Below are positions 55,519 to 64,000 of a stretch of 64,000 nt of DNA, piece after piece. Each line of letters opens with the position of its first letter. Position 1 is the first letter of the stretch. The stretch comes from Tachypleus tridentatus (taxonomy: Eukaryota > Arthropoda > Merostomata > Xiphosura > Limulidae): positions 160,227,290 through 160,291,289 of the forward strand of contig NC_134834.1 of the NCBI RefSeq assembly GCF_004210375.1, read 5' to 3'. The position numbers were made by a program, and so were the translations under genes. Below the pieces are notes generated by a model. The model was not told the DNA's origin. It saw only the letters and a list, made by a program, of their open reading frames with translations, and searched no databases.

Positions 55519-57296
55519 GTCTGGAAAAGAAAATGATATCCACAGAAGATACAATAATGGTAAACGCAGAACGGTGCAATATGAAGAATTTTCTACATCC
55601 CTCGATGTTTAAAGATGTGCTTGTACATCAATATATGTAAGTATTTTTAATTCTTTGTTTGCAAATTTGAGGTATAAACGTATTCAGAAAATTCCGACAA
55701 ACAACACAACGTCCAGATACATTAACAATGGAACTATCACGCGACATTATGTGTTAGTTGTCCAAATTTTGGGAAAACAGAAAATATAGAGTAAACCAGG
55801 AGAGCACCTACTCAGAGTATTTTGCTTTACAGGCAACACCCGCAATTCGTGGACAATGTGGCACTTTAGACGTTTCCCACATCCTCAATATAGCTACAAA
55901 TATACAACAACAGTTGAACAGAATATTCAAACACTGTCAAAAATATAGGATAAAAATAAATACTGCACGCCAAACCAGCCAGTGCTCTCCAACTGCTGCA
56001 TCTCCAAAATTTCTAGAATTGACCAATAATTCCAAACTAACGTAGATCAAATATATGGATGAAACTAGAAAGCTCTTAGTAGAGAACATAATTCTGCTAC
56101 TCAGCATTGATCATAATCAGCTATCAAAAAATACGAAAATATGTCCTTATGTCCATCGTTATCAACAGATACAGACCATTTTTAGGCAATGAGAAATAAT
56201 ATTCCACACAGTTTCGTCAAAATCCAATCATTTTTTACCGAATTGCAGAACAAATATAGTGTGAAAATCCGTTAACAAAATATCCTTATAAAGCCTAACT
56301 TCTTTGAGAAATAGATCATTACCACAAACATGAAGGAAATAGTCCTAAGTCTCTAAAACACCTGTTACAAGTATTAGAACAAGCCAGTTACAGCTAGCAC
56401 GTAACCATATCGTTAGAGCAAATTATTGTAAGTGTATTAAAAGGGACTTTATGTGTACAATACACTTCTAGTGGACTTAACTTGTGAAAAATGTGTGGTT
56501 ATCAATGAAACTGTTTGCAAATGTGCAGGACTTTTGCAGAAACCCAACGTAAGTGAATATGATAACAAAAAGTCAGAAAGAATATTCGGCTGTAATTGCG
56601 TGTACAATTACTGACCCTCCTGCATTAATAATTTTCTCAAATGTTAAACAAAAAAGTGAAGTGAAAATTAATCAACTGTTCAAGAGGGGGAAGGCCATTG
56701 TTGTACCTTACTCTCTGAGACATGGGTGTTCATGAGGGTGACAATTTATTTACTGCCTTGACTTTTAATCAGAATTGACGTGAACACCGTTGACTAGCTG
56801 CCTTTTTTATAGTCACCTTAAAACTTTTTTTTTAGCTTTGCACAAAACAATCTCCAAAACGAAAATATTTTGTCAATTAGAAGCTTGCATGATATCAGAA
56901 AAACACATAGGTTAAAGAAATCTAAATATAAAACAATAAAAAAACCTGTAACCCAAACTCTTTCGAAAGGTTGACCTTTCTTCTTCAGGGGCAATCTGGG
57001 AATGCTTAAGTACACATATGATCACTTATTTTTGCTTAATGGACACCCAATCCTTTCAAAATCTATCAGGGAGGAAAAAATACAAGATGATTCTCAGTTT
57101 GTCCCCGAAGATGAAAGGTCTTCTTTTCGAAAATGCTCAGGTTACAGGGTTTTTATTGTTTTGTCTCAGAAGTTGTGGTTTCACGTGAGTGCTCTGAAAG
57201 TTTTTATCTATTTATGTTGTCAATCTCAGGCCACTCTTCACTAATCACAAGTCAAACTTAAAACCCTACTTGAAAACTTAAACCCCACAACAGATT
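55519..57296. other. Unrecognised stretch
   Basis: No gene recognised. The 95-codon frame at 55758-56045 has no known motif. A worn plus-strand SINE-A tail may lie at 56790-56850 (TTGACTAGCTGCCTTTTT). Confidence 0.4.
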
Positions 57297-57412
57297 TTGT
57301 GTTTTTTATAGTAAAGCCACATCGGGCGATCTGCTGAGCCCACCGAGGGGAATCGAACCCCTGATTTTAGCGTTGTAAGTCCGAAGATATACCACTGTAC
57401 TAGCGGGGTGCA
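57297..57412 (-). repeat. SINE-C, well preserved
   Basis: TTTTATAGTAAAGCCACATC, CCACCGAGGGGAATCGAACC, then CTGTACTAGCGGGG. Directly abuts a SINE-A. Confidence 0.9.
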
Positions 57413-57602
57413 ATAAGACTAGAGGGAAGGCAACTAGTCATCACCACCCACCGCCAATTCTTGGGCTACTCTTTTAGAAACGAATAGTGGGATTGACCGT
57501 ATTAGTATAACGCCCCCACGGCTGAAAAGGGGAGCATGTTTGGTGCGACGGGGATGCGAACCCGCGACCATCAGATTAATCAACCTGGCCATGTTGGGCT
57601 CC
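57413..57602 (-). repeat. SINE-A lacking its 3' tail
   Basis: AAGACTAGAGGGAAGGCAAC to GGCCATGTTGGGCTCC. Begins exactly where the SINE-C ends. Confidence 0.88.
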
Positions 57603-58360
57603 CCACAACAAATACCAATACCATACTACTTTTTTTTTTAATGTAGTCCTATTACTAAGCTGAAATTCTTAATAATTCTGTGGTTGTGTTTCCTGTGTAT
57701 AATTCACGTATTATCCTATAATTAAACATGCATTCAACGATAGGTGTTGTCACATAACAAAAGCAGCATGAAGACACGGTTAGGTATATAGAATTTTTTT
57801 ATAGCCTTTGCCTAGGGTGAATTAAACAAAAGGCAAAGGAAGTGGCCTTGTTGTCAAAGCACTTCACAGTGATTATACCCTCTTTTGTGTGTTTATTTCT
57901 TTTTATGTTTCCTTCTTAGTTATATTTTTAAGTATGAAACTGTAATACTTTAAAATCGTTTAATTTGATGATAAGTTTTTTATGTACTAAAGTCAACAAA
58001 GAAATGTGGAAAATGCTCTGACCACGGAAATTAAGTTATCTTTGGCCCCGCTGTGGTCATAATCCGGTCCTAGTGTTTACCAGTGCTACACAAATAGACT
58101 AACTTTTTTAGCGACTTAGGTCTATTAAGAGTATTCGAAACTTTAAATTGCAGGTCACTTACCAAACTTAACCCTGATTTTACCACCGTTTTTGTAAAAT
58201 ATTCCAAAAAAGTGTTTTCAGAAGTAAAAACTGTTTGTTGTGTAATTTTTGAATACTTTGTGGTTCCTGTTTCAATAGCAATAATTTGTCTTCGTTTAAA
58301 TTGAGATGAAAAGCAAGTTTATCTCAATCTATTGTTTTGTTGTTTTAAACAAATAATTGC
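57603..58360. other. Unrecognised AT-rich stretch
   Basis: No gene or repeat recognised. Confidence 0.4.
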
Positions 58361-58490
58361 CCCCTAGTGGCTCAGCGGTATGTCTGCGGACTTACAACAC
58401 TAAAAACCGGGTTTCGATACCCGTGGTAGGCAGAGCACAGATAGCCCATTGTGTAGCTTTGTGCTTAATTCAAAACAACAACAAATAATA
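58361..58490 (+). repeat. SINE-B, well preserved
   Basis: CCCCCTAGTGGCTCAGCGGT, GGGTTTCGATACCCGTGG, GCTTTGTGCTTAATTCAAAA. Good reference copy for the family. Confidence 0.92.
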
Positions 58491-58960
58491 ACTATAAAGC
58501 TTGGGACACTACTTACACCTATATGGTTATTGATAAACCAGTTATTTGTCAATGCTCACCCAGGTAGCGGGGTGCCGTCGCTAATTTCAAAACAGTGACC
58601 ACAAGGAGGCTTCTAACCGGTTCGAAGGAATTTGCTGCTATGTTTTCATATATATAATTCGATACAGATATTAGTTAATGATTAATTTCCCTTTTAATTT
58701 ATTTGGTTATTTATTATTATTACGTTACATCGTTTTACGCCATGTTTCAAATGTAAATAAGAGGAAATTACACGTTTAATTTAAATAAGTGGAAATCAAT
58801 ATTATAGATTTTTGGTATTATAACAACAGAGGAAATAAATTTGGTAAATAATTGAACAAAATGAACATATTACTCCAGATTGTCTGTTGCCTTATCAAAA
58901 TAACTTGAAATTAAACAGAATATTTATTAATAATTTAAAAAGAACAAAAGCTTAGCAATA
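58491..58960. other. Unrecognised AT-rich stretch
   Basis: Nothing recognised. Confidence 0.4.
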
Positions 58961-58963
58961 AAT

Positions 58964-59115
58964 TTGAGTGCTTATAATGCTAAAAATATAGTTTTGATAC
59001 CTGTAGAAGACACAGCACATATAACAACCCACCATGTAGCTTTGCGCTCAAAAACATTAAAAACCGAGTTTCGGTCCTCTATGGTGGACAGAGAGCAAAC
59101 AGCCTATCATAATTT
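58964..59115 (+). repeat. Two overlapping SINE-B remnants
   Basis: TTTTGATACCTGTAGAAGAC to GTAGCTTTGCGCTCAAAAAC. A second middle part follows, AACCGAGTTTCGGTCC then TATGGTGGACAGAGAGC. Confidence 0.65.
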
Positions 59116-59215
59116 TATTTATGAAAAAATGCACTTGAAAAGGAAAACACATAAGTAAGCTTTTCTTACGTACTTTAATCAGATACTATCAAAAACGATA
59201 TAATACAAACCCTTC

Positions 59216-59345
59216 GTCTCCCAGTGTCTCAGCGGTAAGTCTGATGGCTTCTAACGCTATAAACCAGCTCTCGATACCCGTGATAGGCAGTGCAGAAATA
59301 GCCTATTGCGCAGCTTTGCGCTTAAAGACAAATAAACCATAGAAA
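59216..59345 (+). repeat. SINE-B copy
   Basis: GTCTCAGCGGTAAGTCTGAT, CTCTCGATACCCGTGATAGG, GCAGCTTTGCGCTTAAAGAC. Confidence 0.85.
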
Positions 59346-59452
59346 ACTCTTAACTAATAATACAGCTTGCACTATGCTTTAGTAAATAATGAACGAACAT
59401 TTGCATCTTTTAATTTTTCAATCAAACATAGCATAATACAAACACATAACAG

Positions 59453-59731
59453 GCCCGGCATGGCCAGATGGTTAAGGCACTTGATTCGTAATCTGTAGGT
59501 TGCGGGTTCGAATCTCCGTCACACCAAATATGTTCGCACTTTGAGCCGTAGAAACGTTATAATGTGACGATCACTCCCATTATTCATTGGAAAAGAGTAG
59601 CCCAAGAGTTGGCGGAAAGTCATCGATGATGATTAGCTGCCTTCCCTCTTGTCTTACACTTTAAAATTAGGACGGCTACAGCAGATAGCCTTTGTGTAGC
59701 TTTGCACGAAATTCAAAAATAAACAAACAAA
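59453..59731 (+). repeat. SINE-A, full length, plus orientation
   Basis: Head GCCCGGCATGGCCAGATGGT, box-B GGGTTCGAATCTCC, tail GCTTTGCACGAAATTCAAAA then AAACAAACAAAC. Confidence 0.93.
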
Positions 59732-60720
59732 CATTCTCGTGTCCTCTTCAATTTCACATTGCTAGGTGTGTATGTTATCCGAGGTAACAACCGCAGACAA
59801 CAAATACATTCACTTTTTATAACCATTACATAAAGGATAATTCTAAATATTTAATTTACTTTTGAATTATTTTAAAAACCAAATTAAATGCTTTGATTAT
59901 ACATACGCAATTTTTTATCTTTTTATATATCAAATAACTTACGAATTTTGTGTATCGAGCGCTTCCATTCTTGCCAGATATTTTTATCAAAAATAAGTGA
60001 AATCTTGCGTTTCTCTTTCCGGTTTCAATGGAATACCTTACAAAACGCGATATTTTTACTAACACTGTTTCTCTTCCTATTAGGGCCGCGTTTGTGAAAA
60101 ATCTTCGAGTAGTACTATCTTCAGATGTTTAGCCACGACTGGTCTAGTTTGATTAGATATTAACCAATGGGCCACGTCTTTCAAGGTTGAGCGTCGCTAT
60201 TACTTGTCAGTCTTGTTCCTTCAAGTCCCCTCTTCCCCATTTCCGTGGTGTTTGCAAACTTGTTAAACCTCTCACTTTTAAGTAAAGAATTTCATAAGAT
60301 AAGACTTTGGATAAAATTCAGTTCATGTTTTCTTCTGTAGCCTAAAATGTTTCGTTGAGACATAGGGTATAATAATGATTTCTTTTCCGAACTATGACTC
60401 AATAATACCATTTTCTTTACACCATTCACGAATTCTGTAAAGTGTTAAACTCTGTTACTTGCCAATTATAGAATGAAATATAGACACAGCGATGATCTTT
60501 GTCGATAAGGCTGAACTTAGAACCAAAAACACCAAATCGGCGTTTATAAATAGTATAGTTAAAGATATAAAGTATTTCACGAAGAAAAGAAAACGCTTTT
60601 TTATCAGACAGTTATTTTGCATGCATAAACATTTAGGTTTCTGAATTAACATAACCTAACACTCTCTTGTCGTTAACTTATTCAGATATTGCAACATATC
60701 TCTACCAATTATTTTCTTCC
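59732..60720. other. Unrecognised AT-rich stretch
   Basis: Open frames at 59856-60065 and 60455-60652 show no family features. Confidence 0.4.
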
Positions 60721-60726
60721 TCAGTG

Positions 60727-60790
60727 ATTCACCTATGGTGAACAGAGCACAAATAGCCCATTATGAAACTTTGCGCTTAAGAACAGTCAA
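60727..60790 (+). repeat. SINE-B tail fragment
   Basis: ACCTATGGTGAACAGAGCAC, then AGCCCATTATGAAACTTTGC. Confidence 0.65.
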
Positions 60791-61197
60791 ACTCTAAGAA
60801 TGGAATACGATGAATAAAAGATGATCGATGAACTAAATTGACAACAGTTTACTCCTTTGAGGAACACATTCCATTTTACAGTTTCTGCCTGATGCAAAAA
60901 TACCATGTTAAATTCCAAGCAATATGCAATGTATCACGTAAGTATAAAATCAAGATAGAATTCTCAATAGCCGTAGAAGTTGAAATTATCCTTAGGCAGG
61001 ATTAGAGTAAATTAATCTATGAGACCTTGAGCGTGGTCAATTACATCAATCGAAATGGTTTGGCCTTATAAGTCCAAAAGTGTAATTAGATCTCAAATCA
61101 GGCAACAAGCTAAACGTTTGTACTTGAAAAAACAAAAGACGAACAAAAACTCAGAACCATTCTGAATATTTTAAAGTGAAGCCCAATACGTTAAAAC
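60791..61197. other. Unrecognised AT-rich stretch
   Basis: Nothing recognised. Confidence 0.4.
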
Positions 61198-61325
61198 GCT
61201 CTCCGGTGGCTTAGCGGTGTATCTGCATATTTACAACGCAATAAACCGAGCTACAATATTCAAGGTGGGCAGAGCAGAAATAACTTATTGTATAGCTTTG
61301 CGCTCAACTACAAACCCTTATTAAA
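61198..61325 (+). repeat. SINE-B copy
   Basis: CTCCGGTGGCTTAGCGGTGT, then TTCAAGGTGGGCAGAGCAG and TATAGCTTTGCGCTCAAC. Confidence 0.82.
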
Positions 61326-61621
61326 AACAAATAAAATATTTCCAACATTTTCCATCAAAAATTGTATTACAGGCGAATTTTTTTTCTAAGATTAGAACAT
61401 TTAACGAATGGTATATTGTAATTTCAAGTTAACCGATATCCAACAATATAAAAGGATCAACGCAAAACCGAACTTTTGACTACGCATTGGATCACTGTGT
61501 TATAGTTCTATAAATGGTTGCAAACAGAATAATATACCAAGCATTGCGGTAATAAATTATTGGTCTAACGCCTTGCTGAACAAGCTAATAATAACAGTTT
61601 TTTTACTTTCATAATATCTTT

Positions 61622-61748
61622 ATGCCCACCAGTGGCTCAGCGGTATGTCTGCGGACTTACAACATTAAAAACCTGGTTTCGATACCCGTGGTGGGCAGAT
61701 CACAGATAGCCCATTGCGTAGCTTTGTGCTTAATTCAAAACAAAACAT
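61622..61748 (+). repeat. SINE-B, well preserved
   Basis: GCCCACCAGTGGCTCAGCGG, GGTTTCGATACCCGTGGTGG, GTAGCTTTGTGCTTAATTC. Confidence 0.92.
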
Positions 61749-63043
61749 AATATCTTTACAACTTTGTTTACTAACGTAAAAAGTCAGGTGCATTTCAAAT
61801 CTCAACGATACTAATCAGCGTTGAAACTTCCATGGCGTTACGGTTAGTTCAATTCTAACTGTTAGCTTTTCCAAGGTGAACAAAAGAAAAAAAGTCAATA
61901 TAATTGTAATTAATCCTGACAAAATCTATGATTTGACTGTAAGTGCTTGGAATGAGTATTTCGTTGTCTAATTGTACATTTATTTGACTACCTTACCTAC
62001 TGGCTAACACGTTACCAATACACATTCTACCATCCATCTCAGAAAATAAAATAGTTTTTCATTAAAAGTGCTTTTTGCTTCAAAAAATTATAAGAAAAAA
62101 ATCCAAATAAATGAGACTCTAAGCTTATTAATAAAATTTTGATGTCACGTTTTACCAAATTGCTCATCATAAACATTTTACTTAATATCGTGCAATTAAA
62201 ATACTTCAACATGACAAATAACTTTAAAACCTAAGGTTTAGCTTCGTCTTGCGCGTTACATGTTCCTAGTTTAGATTTGATCAATAAATAAATTAGAAGA
62301 TTCCATAATCACCTTAGTAGCCAAGAGAAAAATCGTTTACTAACCAACTTCTTTTCTACATGTATTAGTTACCATTATCCAGAACTAGAGAAGGTCGCTA
62401 AATTCAAAAAGAGGCAAGTATCATAAAATAACTTTGATAGTTGGAACCAAAAAATACAAAACATAAGACAAAAAGATTAATTAAGGTAAAAATGTGAAAC
62501 AAGAAATGGTAAAACTTGGTCATTAAACTGCTTCCTTTCACTCTAAATTTTCCCTTATTTCCACAATATCTTGGATCCCACGTTATCAAAATAAACCTAA
62601 ACTGAGTGTAAAGATTGTCCTATGGAGCATTTCTCAGAACCTTATATGTTTTGTCTGGTTCGCTTACCTATTTATTCCATACATACATACTAGTTTCGCT
62701 TTCGATTCTTATTTTAAGATTCTGAAAGTGAAAGCACAGAATAATGTATAATAGTATACCAACCACATTATCTCTGTTATATTCAATGACGATATTATCA
62801 CTCGTCCATTACCAGGGATCATCACACAGGTTAATATACGACAAGCATGATAATGGATGAGACGCTATTTACATTACAAAATTACAAGGACAACAACTAT
62901 TACAGTGTGAACTTGATAGTAATAAGGAAAGTTAACTTTGGACATGAACACTGATTAAAGGAAAAGAAACAGTCGCTCTGGGTGGACTTATATGTTTTAA
63001 GCAGATATGATGCACATAAGTTTATTGATTTTTTTTACTTAAG
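61749..63043. other. Unrecognised AT-rich stretch
   Basis: No gene or repeat recognised. The frame at 62404-62589 has no family features. Confidence 0.4.
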
Positions 63044-63058
63044 TTTATATATTCATTA

Positions 63059-63368
63059 GATTCCATCAAGGAACATAGGGTCGCAATCGCTTGCGGATTC
63101 TTCAACAGGTATTTAAGTGAGTAGGCTGTTAGTCCACTGCACCGAGCCGTCCCTAATTTAGTAGTGTAAGACTAGAGGGAAGACAGCTAGTCATCACCAC
63201 CCACCGCCAACTCTTGGGCTACTCTTTTACCAACGAATAATGGGATTGACCGTAAGATTATAACGCCCCCACGGCTGGGAGGGCGAGCATGTTTGGCGCG
63301 ACGCGGGCGCGAACCCGCAACCCTCGGACTACGAGTCGCTCGTCTTACGCGCTTGGCCATGCCAGGCC
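63059..63368 (-). repeat. Chimeric SINE-A with a different 3' tail
   Basis: The head and body (63147-63367) are SINE-A. The usual GCTTTGCGCGAAATTC tail is replaced at 63059-63146 by a sequence ending, on the SINE strand, CCTTGATGGAATCTAATG. TTATATATTCATTA lies on both sides (63045-63058, 63369-63382), so the chimera inserted as one unit. Confidence 0.82.
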
Positions 63369-63382
63369 TTATATATTCATTA

Positions 63383-63740
63383 CTCAAATATATTTATTGC
63401 TACAAATTGCTTTTCAAATAATGTTTAATGCATTGTTGTTTTTAAGTAGTATACAATAAGATATGCATATCATTCTTTCTATGTGCTTGTTTTCCTGATA
63501 ATGAAACTGCATTTGTCCATTCCTAGTATCAAAACCTAAATTTAAGCGTTATAATCTCTAAGACTTAGCACTAAGTAACGAGGAAATTTTTATACTCACA
63601 CATCAGGTTTTTAAGCTCATTTTGACGATTAGTTCCTTGAAAGTGTAGACTCTTCTCACCTTATATATATTTGGTCAATTTTACTGGTTGCTTGAAAATG
63701 AAATTTCTACACCCATTTAATATTATTTATTTCAAAGGCA
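63383..63740. other. Unrecognised stretch
   Basis: A possible worn SINE-C near 63525-63580 (CCTAAATTTAAGCGTTATAA). Otherwise nothing seen. Confidence 0.35.
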
Positions 63741-63796
63741 GTATATAAAAGTAGAGGACCAGTTACAATACTCTCATTGAAAAGATGGCAACTACG
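63741..63796 (+). promoter_or_regulatory. Candidate TATA promoter and short 5' exon
   Basis: AGTATATAAAAGTAGAGG gives a TATA box near 63744. An initiator-like CTCATTG follows about 30 bp downstream, and AAAGATGGCAACTACG gives an ATG at 63784. The frame stops after 13 codons unless spliced at ACG|GTAGGC or GAGAG|GTTTAT. Purely a pattern call; no coding homology in view. Confidence 0.35.
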
Positions 63797-64000
63797 GTAG
63801 GCGGAGAGGTTTATATAATCTACTAACAAGTTAGAGATAAGATAAAATTATGTATTTCACGTTAGATATAGGGATTTTATTAATGAGAAATGCAAAATCA
63901 TATTTTTTTATGTATATTGTGAAATTAAAATAATACATTCAACAGAATGATCAAAGTTTTTATTTCATGTACACATTAATTTCGGTTAATAATTAATTTT

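Noticed and set aside
55758-56045. 95-codon plus-strand open frame as a gene
   Set aside because: No recognisable domain, no splice or promoter context, and composition like the surrounding intergenic DNA.
63187-63387. 66-codon arginine-rich open frame
   Set aside because: It is the tRNA-like head of a SINE-A in minus orientation.

Overview
The window is AT-rich, repeat-dense animal DNA. It contains one clearly supported protein gene: a complete tryptophan 2,3-dioxygenase (TDO, vermilion/TDO2) on the minus strand. Conserved coding blocks joined at consensus splice sites give 13 coding exons from 36155 down to 3321. They total 1203 nt, or 400 codons plus TAA, and every junction keeps the frame. 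Long introns, LINE/hAT/Tigger/Tc1 debris and about 25 copies of one tRNA-headed SINE point to an arthropod. From memory, that SINE resembles a family abundant in horseshoe crabs, so I infer a chelicerate, probably a horseshoe crab. The sequence alone does not prove this.

Layout. 1-2390: two tandem arrays, both with a 52-bp period; the first runs off the left edge. 2391-3320: TDO 3' flank with a candidate poly(A) signal. 3321-36155: the TDO gene. Intron 6 (10.3 kb) holds a CR1/Jockey-like LINE split by a full-length hAT element and by a SINE that itself carries a SINE, followed by a deleted Tigger and a Tc1 element. Intron 5 holds a second Tigger and LINE debris. Introns 3 and 8 hold two inverted copies of a long-TIR element with an unfamiliar ORF family. 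36.2-64 kb: no host gene recognised, only SINEs of three families, Tc1 and helicase fragments, a 75-bp dimeric minisatellite, unique AT-rich DNA, and a possible TATA promoter near the right edge.

The most unusual features are two minisatellites made of TDO splice sites. Beside exon 4, a 31-bp unit carrying the last coding bases plus the 5' splice site is repeated, giving 11 donors. Beside exon 13, a 38-bp unit carrying the 3' splice site is repeated, giving 8 acceptors. The gene also has a GC-AG intron (intron 7), and a decayed duplicate of exon 10 that was later split by a SINE.

TDO catalyses the first step of the kynurenine pathway: tryptophan plus O2 to N-formylkynurenine. The other coding sequences are transposon relics with stops or frameshifts.
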